Positions 47,355 through 56,236 of a DNA stretch of 56,236 bases are shown here, in pieces (position 1 is the first letter of the stretch; every line of letters starts with the position of its first letter). Both the position numbers and the translations under genes were made by a program. The stretch covers positions 1-56,236 of the forward strand of contig JAGVWA010000004.1 in NCBI GenBank assembly GCA_018304505.1, in the 5' to 3' direction. This stretch comes from Nanobdellati archaeon. GTDB lineage: Archaea; B1Sed10-29; JAGVWA01. The notes beneath the pieces are model-generated. The model had not been told where the DNA came from. It ran no database searches and was given only the letters and a program-made list of their open reading frames with translations.

Positions 47355-49676
47355 ATGAGTACTATGCCTGATTTTGTGGGAAACTCACGAGAAGGTCTCA
47401 GCGTGCTGGGCAATGAATCAGAGGCCTATATCGGTAGAAGCAAAAGCATTCATCAGAGTTACGAGAAGGAGGGTGTGCTTTTGATGGGCAAGAGCGTCGA
47501 GCAGGAAAATTTTGGCAAGTTCACGTTCTTAGACGCAATAGCGCCGCACGTTGTCTTCGTGTGTGGGTCCCGTGGTTCGGGAAAATCTTACTCGCTAGGA
47601 ATCATGGCAGAAGAACTAACCCTGAAAAACCCAAACGTGGCTTGCGTTATCATTGACCCAATAGGCGTTTTCTGGAGCATGAAATACGCTAACAAGGACG
47701 AGAATGAGCTCAATGACTTAGTACAGTGGGGCTTAGAGCCAAAGGGCATTGAAAAGACCCAGATATTCATGCCGCAAGGCATCAAGGAAAAACTGCCAAA
47801 GGACACATTTGACAAGCGCTTTTCTATAAGGCCTAGCGAATTGACAGTAGACGAGTGGTGCCTCACCTTTAACCTTGATAGGTTCTCGCCAGGCGGATTG
47901 TTGCTTGACAAGGCAATAGAAAAAACCCGTGAGAAACACAGCAATGAATTCTCCCTCGATGATTTAATAAGCCTAATAGAAAAAGACAAAGACCTGACGA
48001 GCAAAGACAGAGGGTACAAAACCGATACGCGCAGATCTCTAATTTCAAGATTCGAAGCTGCAAAAACATGGGGTGTGTTCAGCAAAGACGGAACGCCATT
48101 GGCTGACATTTGCAAAGAAGGCTACGTCTCGGTCATCGACATATCATTCCTCGAGGAAAACGTTGCAAGTCTCGTCATCGGTATCTTGGCCAGAAAGATT
48201 CTGGCAGCGCGCAAACTAGTAACCAGAAAGGCCGCAATGTCAAGTTACACAGTTGATGAAACTATGGGTATGGATGAGCTATTGAATTCAGAAATCCCAC
48301 CGACATGGCTGTTCATTGATGAGGCCCACACGCTGATCCCAAGTGGAACTGGAAAAACAGCAGCAACAGACTCGCTCATAGAATACGTAAAACAGGGTAG
48401 GCGGCCAGGCTGTTCCTTAGTGTTTGCTACCCAGCAGCCAAGCGCCATCGACACCAGGGTCCTGTCGCAACTCGATATATTGCTCTGCCATAAGCTGGTT
48501 TTTGATGAAGACCTGAAGGCTGTAATGAAGAGGATGCCGACACTGTTGCCAAAGGAGTACGAACGCTCGCGTTTTATCAAAACATTGCCGGTTGGCATCG
48601 CGCTTGTCGGGGACCGGTCAGAAAGCACAAGCCGGGCGTTCTGCGTCAAGATCAGGCCGAGGTTTTCACAGCATGAAGGCAGGGAAACTCGGACAATTGA
48701 ACTTGATGAAAAAATCAGCGCTGCACAGCTTCAAGAAATTGTCATCGCGATGATAATGAAGAAGCTCGGAGAGCAGGGAAAACTGAGGCTTGCCCGTGTT
48801 GATTCAATAATCGATACCATGAAACGCCGATATAATGTTGAACTTGACCCTGATAAGATCATATCAACAGTAAAACAAAATGACGTGGAAGTGCTTGATG
48901 GCAGCCTAGTAATGGCGTCGCAATTACAAGAACAGGAACAGGAAGCCCAAGAAGAGGTACGGCAAATAGAAAAAGCGCAGGTGTTTACCCTGAACTTGAC
49001 GCAGGAAAGGGCAAACAAGATAGCTGAGAAGCAGAGAAAGAAAAAATCCCTCGGCGTGTTTGGAAAAGAGGAAAAGCTCCAAAGCCTTGAGCTGGTCTAT
49101 GAGCCAGTATACAAAATCGATTTTGAATTAAACACTGGCGACGGTTTCGTTAGGGAGCTGTCGATGTTCGTTGACTCAAACTATGAAATCATCACAAGGA
49201 CATCAAATGGGATTAAGCGAACAACTGACATGGAAAAAATAATAAACCTGAATGATAAGAAAACCAAAATACTGACAAGCCTCGAAAAGGCGCAGAAAAC
49301 CAAGGGCCAGCTGGCCAAGGACACAAAGCTGTCGTCACAGGTAATCTCAAGATACCTGAATGAGCTTGTTGAGCTAGAATTGATAAAGGCATCGGGTGAA
49401 AAAGGAAAGGAAAAATACGCGCTAACAAAGAAGCTTGACATTCCAAAAGCGGCAGACGCAAAGGAAATAATAAGCGTAAAAGACCTCGTGTCAGAGCAGG
49501 AGCCTAAGGCAATCAAGATTGAAAAAGCAGTCGTTGATGAAAAAACGCTGTCAAGGATCCCGGAACTCTTCGGCAGGGCAAAGGTAAAACAGGTAGAGCG
49601 GGCACTGCTTCCTGTGTACAAGGCCGCGTATTCAGACGGCGAAAAGACGCGAGTTTACAAATTTGATGGTGAATAA
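47355..49676 (+). CDS. HerA/VirB4-type ATPase with C-terminal winged helix
   Basis: 773 residues. Walker A VCGSRGSGKSYSLGIMAEEL (~73), Walker B TWLFIDEAHTLIPSG (~316), then the FATQQPSAIDTRVLSQ sensor region (~357) typical of the HerA-FtsK superfamily (DUF87). Residues ~640-690 are a winged helix (KTKGQLAKDTKLSSQVISRY). It may pump DNA or a macromolecule. No NurA partner adjoins it. The next gene, a surface protein, starts 5 bases after it, so the two are cotranscribed. Confidence 0.82.
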   Translation: MSTMPDFVGNSREGLSVLGNESEAYIGRSKSIHQSYEKEGVLLMGKSVEQENFGKFTFLDAIAPHVVFVCGSRGSGKSYSLGIMAEELTLKNPNVACVIIDPIGVFWSMKYANKDENELNDLVQWGLEPKGIEKTQIFMPQGIKEKLPKDTFDKRFSIRPSELTVDEWCLTFNLDRFSPGGLLLDKAIEKTREKHSNEFSLDDLISLIEKDKDLTSKDRGYKTDTRRSLISRFEAAKTWGVFSKDGTPLADICKEGYVSVIDISFLEENVASLVIGILARKILAARKLVTRKAAMSSYTVDETMGMDELLNSEIPPTWLFIDEAHTLIPSGTGKTAATDSLIEYVKQGRRPGCSLVFATQQPSAIDTRVLSQLDILLCHKLVFDEDLKAVMKRMPTLLPKEYERSRFIKTLPVGIALVGDRSESTSRAFCVKIRPRFSQHEGRETRTIELDEKISAAQLQEIVIAMIMKKLGEQGKLRLARVDSIIDTMKRRYNVELDPDKIISTVKQNDVEVLDGSLVMASQLQEQEQEAQEEVRQIEKAQVFTLNLTQERANKIAEKQRKKKSLGVFGKEEKLQSLELVYEPVYKIDFELNTGDGFVRELSMFVDSNYEIITRTSNGIKRTTDMEKIINLNDKKTKILTSLEKAQKTKGQLAKDTKLSSQVISRYLNELVELELIKASGEKGKEKYALTKKLDIPKAADAKEIISVKDLVSEQEPKAIKIEKAVVDEKTLSRIPELFGRAKVKQVERALLPVYKAAYSDGEKTRVYKFDGE

Positions 49677-49681
49677 AACAA

Positions 49682-52600
49682 ATGAAGAAGGAACTGCTTG
49701 CCCTATTGCTCCTTGTAGTAATCGGGTATGCTACAGTAACAGGAGTTACGGTTACTGGTTTGCAAGTCAGCTATCCGGTATCCGGCACGGTTAATTACAA
49801 TGTCACAGTTTCAAGCGATGCGACAGAGAACGTTTCATGTTTTACCAACATCACAGACTCAAATAGCAACACCATAAATACGATTTCAAATTACACCATA
49901 GAAACCACGCCAGGGCCCACGGTCTCGCAGCAGACTTACTCAATTTCAGGATCCCAGAAGGCGGGGATATACACTGTAACGGCAGTGTGTCAAATCCAAA
50001 ACGGACAAGAAACCTTCAACGTGTCACAAAACCACCAGGCTCCAGCCCAGGCAACAAACACCACGTCTGTTGTGCAGGACAAGGGCACCACGGCCTATGT
50101 CAACATCTCTGTGACGAACAACGCCAACTTTGATCAAACAATTGACTTGTCGAATGACTGTTCATTGTACACGGCCAACTTTACATGTGCCCTTGGCGCA
50201 AGCTCATTGGCAACAGCAGCCGGAGCAACAAATTCCACGACGCTGACAATTACAATCCCGACAAGCGCAACTGCGGGGTCAACAACGCTTAATTTGAACG
50301 CCACCAGCAACGTGAATTCGACGTCAAAAGACACGGATACAATAACAATAACAATAAACCCAAACAACACGTTCGACTTGGCGAATTATTCAAACCTAAA
50401 GACCGCAACCCCAGACGCGCCCGCGAGCTACAACATCACCATAAATAACACCGGCGAGGTACAGCAGGCATTTACCTTGAGCACTGTCCCGGATTCTGGA
50501 AATTTCCAGTGCGCGGTAGACGCTTCAAAGACAATAAACGCAGGGGCAAAGGACAACGTCACACTCACCGTTACCCCGTACCAGAACACGACCTTGAACG
50601 AGGAAGGCGACTGCATAGTAATAGTCATGAACCCATATTCAAAGCAGCGCAACATTACGTTAAGAATAAAGGTAACGAACTGGTACAACATAACCATTAC
50701 AGCGGTAAACGCGATAAGCAGCACATATTTTGGAAAAGCCAACGATTCAGCGTCATACAACTTCACTGTAAAAAACACGGGGAACTCCCAAGACACGATT
50801 TTAATAAAGGTTACTGCAGGCAGCTGGAACACCACGGTCAACAACGGAACAGCAACACTAATAAATTCAAACTCGACAAACTACACCAAAACGCTCGTCG
50901 CGGGGGCCACTGAAACAATACAAATGACGACCGACATTCCGCTGGGATCCACAACTGCAGAAAGCTCAGCAATAACAGTGTACGCAGAGTCAACAAACAA
51001 CCCGAGCAAGAACACCACAACCGCAGCAACCGTCAAGGTGGCACAGCTGGCCTTCACGCCGGTATTTGTTTTCGACAAGACAACAGAGAAGCTCAACGTC
51101 ACAATGTCTTCAGTTACAAAATCAGGGGTCGTATTAACGTCGGCTCAGGTAAGCTCAATAACTTATGACATGACTTACTCAAATGGCACAATTGCCCAAT
51201 CATCAACACTGACGTTCAACACCACAAAACAGATCGACATGTCTGTTGATGCTACGTGGCCATCTGGCAATTACACATTTAACATAACAGTAATAGACAC
51301 AAACAACGACAACAAGACGCAACTTAGTGGCATCCGCGTTGCGAGATCCGTGTCTGGGGGTATAACCGCAACAGCCATTGGCGGCGCAGTGCCTGGTGGG
51401 AACTACACACCAGTCGTCATAACCAGCAAATACGACTACGGCGAGTTCTTCACGCCAACATTGACGTCTCCTCTTGGTGCGTGTAGTTTGTCATTATTTG
51501 ATGGCTCAACACACACATTCACGTGCTCTGTTGGCAGCGTGTCCAGTGGCGACTACAATGTCACTTTATCATCTGTAAAATCAGATTGCGCAAGGTTCAA
51601 CGCGACATGTACATTCACGCCCACGCTGAGTGTAACAGATTATGCCACGGTGTCAGTACAAGCGACAACAACAAGCACAACACAGCAAACTACGCAGCAG
51701 CAAGCGGCAACAAATACAACTACGGCAGCAGCAACCACTACCACGACAACAGCTGGGGACTCGACAGAAACCACTGAGGAAACCATTGTGTCGAGCAAGG
51801 ACATCAATGTCTCGGAGTTTGTCACCGAGTTCTTTACAGAGGAGAACACAGTCTTCATTTTCACTGTTGAGAACAACGCAGATGCTACGCTGAATGTTTC
51901 CTTGTCTGCTGAGGAAAATTCAGATTACCTCAACTTGGATTTCAGTTGGGACTCGAATAATTCGCTCGAGGCAAACTCATCACAAGAGCTGCAACTTGTG
52001 GTAAAACCAAGGCAATATGCGAAGCCTGGAACGTATAATGCAACGGTGAACATCAACGGCATTGAAAAGAACATCACGTACACTGTAATGAAACCAGCTG
52101 ATGGAAACCAAGTCCATAGGTATGTCGAACTGCCAAAGAACCTGTCAGAGCCGGTAGTGTATTTGAGAATTGAGAACAATGGCACGGTGACGCAGAACAT
52201 CACAATAACTGAGAACATTTCAAAGGACTACGCAAACCACACAGACTTCATTGAATTCATGTCAGATCACCCATACACAATAATTCAAGAGGATCCGGTA
52301 ATCCAGTGGAACGTGCTCTTGGATGTTGGAAACGCGACTGAGATCGCTTACAGGATAAAGAACCTTACACTACAAAATGACACGCTGGAATTCATAGACC
52401 CCGAGCTTTTGTCTGTTGACATCGACACCACCGTGCCTGCCTCTTTCCTGGATGAGTTTTTGGCGCACTGGCAATGGTACATACTGTTCTTTGGAGTTTT
52501 CATTTTGCTGGCTGCCTGGATAATACAAGGGCAGGGGGCTTATGATTTCAAGCCCGCAACTAGGTCATTCACGCGCAAATTCAGCAATGCCGTCGATGGC

Positions 52601-52846
52601 ATGTGGGATAAACTTCGGCCCAAGCCAAGAATCACTAGGGCGCACGACATGGCAAACAAGCCTGTTGTGTTGGCAAGGTTCAAACCAGTCGACAGCAAGC
52701 CGGCATTAGGCCATGGAAAAATCGCTATGATTGAAAGAAAACCAGAGAAGCAAGTGGAACACAGGCCCAAATTGCCACAGCATCATGTTCCGAATTCATC
52801 AACGCCAACCTTAGACAGCCTGATAAAACGGGCAAAGAAAAACTAA
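49682..52846 (+). CDS. Large secreted surface protein, C-terminally membrane-anchored
   Basis: 1054 residues. Signal peptide MKKELLALLLLVVIGYATVT; then repeated beta-sandwich domains rich in N-x-S/T glycosylation sequons (CARDB/NEW3-like repeats such as NYNVTVSSDATENVSCF). A Thr/Gln/Ala linker (~665-700) precedes another domain. A single span WYILFFGVFILLAAWII (~935) is followed by a ~100-residue basic cytosolic tail. It is an S-layer-like or adhesin-like protein, coupled to the HerA-type ATPase gene upstream. Confidence 0.8.
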   Translation: MKKELLALLLLVVIGYATVTGVTVTGLQVSYPVSGTVNYNVTVSSDATENVSCFTNITDSNSNTINTISNYTIETTPGPTVSQQTYSISGSQKAGIYTVTAVCQIQNGQETFNVSQNHQAPAQATNTTSVVQDKGTTAYVNISVTNNANFDQTIDLSNDCSLYTANFTCALGASSLATAAGATNSTTLTITIPTSATAGSTTLNLNATSNVNSTSKDTDTITITINPNNTFDLANYSNLKTATPDAPASYNITINNTGEVQQAFTLSTVPDSGNFQCAVDASKTINAGAKDNVTLTVTPYQNTTLNEEGDCIVIVMNPYSKQRNITLRIKVTNWYNITITAVNAISSTYFGKANDSASYNFTVKNTGNSQDTILIKVTAGSWNTTVNNGTATLINSNSTNYTKTLVAGATETIQMTTDIPLGSTTAESSAITVYAESTNNPSKNTTTAATVKVAQLAFTPVFVFDKTTEKLNVTMSSVTKSGVVLTSAQVSSITYDMTYSNGTIAQSSTLTFNTTKQIDMSVDATWPSGNYTFNITVIDTNNDNKTQLSGIRVARSVSGGITATAIGGAVPGGNYTPVVITSKYDYGEFFTPTLTSPLGACSLSLFDGSTHTFTCSVGSVSSGDYNVTLSSVKSDCARFNATCTFTPTLSVTDYATVSVQATTTSTTQQTTQQQAATNTTTAAATTTTTTAGDSTETTEETIVSSKDINVSEFVTEFFTEENTVFIFTVENNADATLNVSLSAEENSDYLNLDFSWDSNNSLEANSSQELQLVVKPRQYAKPGTYNATVNINGIEKNITYTVMKPADGNQVHRYVELPKNLSEPVVYLRIENNGTVTQNITITENISKDYANHTDFIEFMSDHPYTIIQEDPVIQWNVLLDVGNATEIAYRIKNLTLQNDTLEFIDPELLSVDIDTTVPASFLDEFLAHWQWYILFFGVFILLAAWIIQGQGAYDFKPATRSFTRKFSNAVDGMWDKLRPKPRITRAHDMANKPVVLARFKPVDSKPALGHGKIAMIERKPEKQVEHRPKLPQHHVPNSSTPTLDSLIKRAKKN

Positions 52847-52848
52847 CG

Positions 52849-53010
52849 TCAAGTGGAGCGTTTTTTTCTGTATTCAAAGACTATGCTGTCGAGTTTCTCG
52901 CCCATGTCTCCGCTGAAATCGTCAAGCAGTTTTCCATGCGCATCAAGAAAGGCGAGGCCCACTGTTGTGCCAGGATCAATGCCAATAATGATCGGTTTTA
53001 TTGTTACCAC
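52849..53010 (-). CDS. Short RNase H-fold fragment (RuvC/DUF460-like N-terminus)
   Basis: 53 residues from GTG 53010: VTIKPIIIGIDPGTTVGLAF then LDAHGKLLDDFSGDMGEKLD and a basic end. IIGIDPGTTVGLA is the first strand motif, with its catalytic Asp, of the RNase H-like fold in RuvC and archaeal DUF460 proteins. The rest of the fold is absent, so it is a remnant or a minimal protein. It faces the DNA ligase promoter. Confidence 0.55.
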   Translation of the reverse strand: MVTIKPIIIGIDPGTTVGLAFLDAHGKLLDDFSGDMGEKLDSIVFEYRKKRST

Positions 53011-53047
53011 CTAAGTAATTTATAATCAAAAGGATTATTTAAGGCAT

Positions 53048-54790
53048 ATGAAGTTCTCAGAACTAGCTGATGGGCTTGAAAAGCTCGAGTCAACCTCGTC
53101 CCGGCTTGAAATGACGGACTTGCTAGCCGATGTTTTTAAAAAAGCAAAGCCGAATGAGCTGCAGAAGATAATCTACTTAATGCAAGGCAGGATAAGCCCT
53201 AGTTTCTCTAACCTTGAAATCGGCATGGGGGAAAAGATGGTGCAGCAGGCACTGGCGACCGCGTCTGGTTTTGATAAATCAAAAATCGAAAAGTTGTACA
53301 CGGAAAAGGGGGACCTGGGTCTTGTTGCAATGGAAGTAATGGGTGCAAGAAAACAATCCGCGTTGGCAAGGCGCGAATTGAGTGTTGATGATGTTTTTGA
53401 AAACTTTGTTAAAATCGCTACGGCTTCAGGCAGTGGGAGCCAGGAACTCAAAAAATCGCTATTGATCGACTTGTTCAATTCATCGAGCCATACAGAGGCG
53501 AAGTGGATCGCCAGGATTCCGACAGGGTCACTTAGGTTGGGGGTAGGCGAGCCCACAGTAATGGACGCCCTGAGCGTTGCGAAAAAGGGAGACAAGTCAC
53601 TCAGATATCAGTTAGAGGTTGCGTTCAATCAGTCCAGCGACCTCGGCTCATTGGCAAAGGCGTTCATGGAAAAAGGCGCCAAGGGAATTGAAAATTATTC
53701 AGTCAACCCAGGTTTTCCGATAAGGGCTGCGTTGGGTGAAAGAGCAGGAACAATAGAGGAGATAATGACCCGAATGAAAACGCCGCTAGTGGAGCCTAAA
53801 ATGGACGGCTTCAGGCAGCAGATACATAAAAAGGGAAACGAGGTGACGATTTATTCGAGGAAGCAGGAAAACATGACGCACATGTTTCCAGAAGTCGTCG
53901 CGTCAGTGAAAAAATTGAAAGCAAAAAACATCATCCTGGACGCCGAGGCCTTGGGGTACAATCCAAAGACTGGAAGTTACCTGAGCTTTCAGGAAACCAT
54001 TAAACGCAAGCGCAAATACGGCGTGACGGCCAAGGCAGAGGAGATGCCACTGCACGTCATGTGCTTTGACATCATGTACCTTGACGGTAAGGACTTAACA
54101 GGGAAACGGTTTTCAGAACGTAGGAAGATACTTGAAAAGCAAATTCTGAAAAATGATCCTGTATTGACAGTTATAGATCAACAAGAATTTAGGGATGCGA
54201 AGAGCCTCGAGAAATACTTTAAGGGCATTGTGAAAAAGAACATCGAGGGAATCATGGCCAAAAACCCCGAGCTGGAATACAAGGCCGGCAAGCGAGGATT
54301 CCACTGGATGAAGTACAAGCCTAGTTATGATGCCTCAAAAATGCGCGACACTGTTGATGCTGTCATAATCGGGTACTACAAAGGCCGCGGAAAGAGAACT
54401 GGTTTTGGCTTTGGAGGGCTGTTGACGGCGGTGTATGATGAAGATGATGATGAGTTCAAGAGCATTGCACGCGTAGGCAGTGGTTTTACAGAAGAGCAAA
54501 TGAGCGAGTTCAGCAACGCGCTGTCGAAAATAAAGGCCGCGAAGAAACCGGCAAGGGTTGACTCGGACATGGAGCCAGACGTCTGGGTTACCCCGAAGTA
54601 TGTTGTGACACTGATCGCGGATGAGATCTCATTATCGCCAGTGCACACGGCAGGTAGAGCACGGGGCAAGGGATATGCATTGCGTTTTCCGAGGATCGTT
54701 AGTGGGGGCGTGCGCATCGACAAGAATCCTGAACAGGCAACAACAGTCTCAGAGATAATGCGGATGTACAAGCAACAGCACACGAAGTAA
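53048..54790 (+). CDS. lig: ATP-dependent DNA ligase
   Basis: 580 residues. The N-terminal helical DNA-binding domain is followed by motif I VEPKMDGFRQQIHKKG with the adenylated Lys (~255). Then come LDAEALGYNP (motif III-like region), MCFDIMYLDG, EGIMAKNPELEYKAGKRG (motif IV) and HWMKYKPSY (motif V). A C-terminal OB fold ends with ALRFPRI. Typical archaeal replicative ligase, LigI type. It likely has its own promoter (ATTTATAATC region ~53018). Confidence 0.93.
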   Translation: MKFSELADGLEKLESTSSRLEMTDLLADVFKKAKPNELQKIIYLMQGRISPSFSNLEIGMGEKMVQQALATASGFDKSKIEKLYTEKGDLGLVAMEVMGARKQSALARRELSVDDVFENFVKIATASGSGSQELKKSLLIDLFNSSSHTEAKWIARIPTGSLRLGVGEPTVMDALSVAKKGDKSLRYQLEVAFNQSSDLGSLAKAFMEKGAKGIENYSVNPGFPIRAALGERAGTIEEIMTRMKTPLVEPKMDGFRQQIHKKGNEVTIYSRKQENMTHMFPEVVASVKKLKAKNIILDAEALGYNPKTGSYLSFQETIKRKRKYGVTAKAEEMPLHVMCFDIMYLDGKDLTGKRFSERRKILEKQILKNDPVLTVIDQQEFRDAKSLEKYFKGIVKKNIEGIMAKNPELEYKAGKRGFHWMKYKPSYDASKMRDTVDAVIIGYYKGRGKRTGFGFGGLLTAVYDEDDDEFKSIARVGSGFTEEQMSEFSNALSKIKAAKKPARVDSDMEPDVWVTPKYVVTLIADEISLSPVHTAGRARGKGYALRFPRIVSGGVRIDKNPEQATTVSEIMRMYKQQHTK

Positions 54791-54791
54791 T

Positions 54792-55817
54792 TCAGGAGTG
54801 GTATGGCCCGCCAGCATGTTTCTTCTTCAGCGCTTCTGCTTTTTCTGTTTGTATTTTTGATTTCTTTCTTGTAGGTGGAATGAGACGCTGTGTTTCTACG
54901 TCAAATCGCTCCTTGGCTGCCTCTCTTGCTTTCTTTTCAGCATCCAGCTGGCGTTTTGTCAACTGCATCTGGCGTTTATCAAGAATTGTGGCTTGCATGT
55001 ACGCGAGGTCTCCTTCCTTAGTTTTAATTGGAATGAAAACCCCACGGGGGGTCACTATTATTGGTCTAAGGCCAGGGGGGGTTAGGTCAAGGTGCCTTTT
55101 AACGCGCTGACTATGTAACGGGTCTACCTTTGCTGAAGTTCCCAGCTCTGGAGAAAATTCAGTTGGGGAGTTGATGGCTAGAACACTAACATTAGCGCGT
55201 CGATCTTTTAACAAATGATACGGCGCTGCATGGCCACCTAACCGGAGTGTTGAAGTCGCGATTGGCTCGAAAACAAGTTTGCCTTTAACCTTTCTAACTC
55301 TACCGCTTCCATGTGCTGCCCTCTTAGGGTCACCATGCTTTATGGCTTCTTGTAATTGGTCAGCAGTTTCTTGGTCTATGAACAGATCATTTGTAGGTGT
55401 GCGATCCCAGAACCGCCTTGCAGCAAGATTTTCAGTAGTAACGGTGTAGTTCTTTTGTTCGGTTCTTTTCCTAAATCCTTCCGGCATGCTTCTTAAGAGT
55501 TTATTCCGTTCTTCAATGATGAATTTGTATGGCTTGAAATCAGCATTGAATTTTTCATTGTACAAGTGGGTAAATGCATCAATGTAGTAAGTAGATTCGG
55601 CAGAGTTGTACTCTGTAGGGTTTCTAGCGAACTCTTGCGCTTTACGTCGAGCGATTTCAAAAACGCGCATTAGTTCTGGGTCGCCCTCTATTCGTGCAAT
55701 AGCGGCTTTATCTTGGATGAGCCGGTTGCCCGCGTTTATCAAGGCCTTGGCGTTAAGCCTTAATGTTTGTCTAATAAATTCTTGTTTGCGTTTTTTAGCT
55801 TGTGTCCCATTTGTCAT
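54792..55817 (-). CDS. Hypothetical charged protein
   Basis: 341 residues, basic. Helical start MTNGTQAKKRKQEFIRQTLR, middle with beta-like segments (RANVSVLAINSPTEF, LRPIIVTPRGVFIPI), and a Lys-rich coiled end (RQLDAEKKAREAAKERFDVE). No recognised motif. It resembles the other coiled-coil genes in composition only. Convergent with DNA ligase, one base apart. Confidence 0.6.
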   Translation of the reverse strand: MTNGTQAKKRKQEFIRQTLRLNAKALINAGNRLIQDKAAIARIEGDPELMRVFEIARRKAQEFARNPTEYNSAESTYYIDAFTHLYNEKFNADFKPYKFIIEERNKLLRSMPEGFRKRTEQKNYTVTTENLAARRFWDRTPTNDLFIDQETADQLQEAIKHGDPKRAAHGSGRVRKVKGKLVFEPIATSTLRLGGHAAPYHLLKDRRANVSVLAINSPTEFSPELGTSAKVDPLHSQRVKRHLDLTPPGLRPIIVTPRGVFIPIKTKEGDLAYMQATILDKRQMQLTKRQLDAEKKAREAAKERFDVETQRLIPPTRKKSKIQTEKAEALKKKHAGGPYHS

Positions 55818-55900
55818 AAGGACTGTAATGAATCCTGTTTATAAAAAGATTTGCATAACGAAATGAAAAACCAGAAGAGGGGGTTGATGACGCGGCAAAT

Positions 55901-56236
55901 TTACTTGCCCGTCATGTACCTGATCGTGCTGATTGCCAAATTCGGGGTGCAGCCAGGATCATAGGCGAAGTACATTATCTTGCCGCCGAGGGGTGTTCCG
56001 CCTTCCACAATTCCGACTATGTCCTTTGGCGTTCCAGCACCAGTAATGCCTGACAGGAACGCGATGACCTTGCCGTTGCTGTTTGGCAGGGTCTCGATGA
56101 GTTGCAGGTCCCTGTTGCACGTTGGTTTATTCCTGACCTCGCCTAAGTTTAGGACTGGGAAATAACCTTTAGAGATCTGGTGATTGATGTCAGCTATTTG
56201 TATTGCTGGAGGTTGGTCTCCACTGCCTATCCTGAT
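55901..56236 (-). CDS. C-terminal part of an unknown protein, start beyond window
   Basis: 111 residues are open to the window edge. Visible sequence includes PAIQIADINHQISKGYFPVL, SNGKVIAFLSGITGAG, GGTPLGGKIMYFAYDPGCTP and the end STIRYMTGK, with two Cys. Beta-rich and uncharged, as in secreted or pilin-like ectodomains. No family recognised. Confidence 0.6.
   Translation of the reverse strand: MRIGSGDQPPAIQIADINHQISKGYFPVLNLGEVRNKPTCNRDLQLIETLPNSNGKVIAFLSGITGAGTPKDIVGIVEGGTPLGGKIMYFAYDPGCTPNLAISTIRYMTGK

Overview
The window is archaeal. It carries an archaeal-type rRNA operon (16S, tRNA-Ala(UGC), 23S) with long processing stems, an archaeal RNase P RNA, intron-bearing tRNA genes, a bulge-helix-bulge intron, TATA-box promoters, an MC1 chromatin protein, an ATP-dependent DNA ligase and a HerA-type ATPase. 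The many small genes, atypical RNA insertions and compact layout suggest a small-genome (DPANN-like) lineage. That placement is inference; the 16S and 23S would settle it.

Layout. 1-2.8 kb: two related minus-strand coiled-coil genes with a small Met-Trp gene between them. 2.9-9.8 kb: an RNA ligase, two radical-SAM peptide-maturation loci on opposite strands (3.76-6.24 kb and 8.79-6.33 kb) and a pilin-like protein. 9.8-18.5 kb: a decayed RelBE pair, a block of mostly housekeeping or small unknown genes (acylphosphatase-like, histone-fold-like, PRC-barrel, HemK-type methyltransferase, MC1, DRG/Obg-like GTPase), two coiled-coil genes and four Met-Trp genes. 18.6-26.1 kb: the rRNA operon, whose 16S holds a BHB intron and a group I intron, both with ORFs, and whose 23S holds an ORF-less group I intron. 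26.1-34 kb: an accessory island with three toxin-antitoxin modules, decayed gene fragments, a tRNA 3' fragment, copies of the 23S trailer sequence and seven Met-Trp genes. 34-39 kb: a tRNA-Val with large insertions, a TauE-like transporter, a predicted nuclease/coiled-coil protein, RNase P RNA and a CYTH protein. 39-42.3 kb: a third radical-SAM peptide locus. 42.4-56.2 kb: a methyltransferase, three Met-Trp genes, a dCTP deaminase/dUTPase-family gene, tRNA-Arg beside argS, a HerA-like ATPase followed by a large Asn/Thr-rich surface protein, and DNA ligase.

Three things stand out. (1) At least 17 small, mostly acidic proteins of 68-153 residues begin with Met-Trp. Most are not obviously homologous to each other, and several sit beside long coiled-coil genes or in the accessory island. 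(2) Two radical-SAM/small-peptide loci carry a stand-alone phosphohistidine swivelling domain of the PEP-utilising type but no ATP-grasp partner; a third locus has a separate PqqD-like protein and a THUMP-FtsJ methyltransferase instead. (3) One 16S gene combines a protein-spliced BHB intron, encoding an HTH plus PD-(D/E)XK-like protein, with a self-splicing-type group I intron encoding a LAGLIDADG protein.

No CRISPR array, insertion sequence, 5S rRNA or replication origin was recognised. All functional names rest on motif reading by eye.
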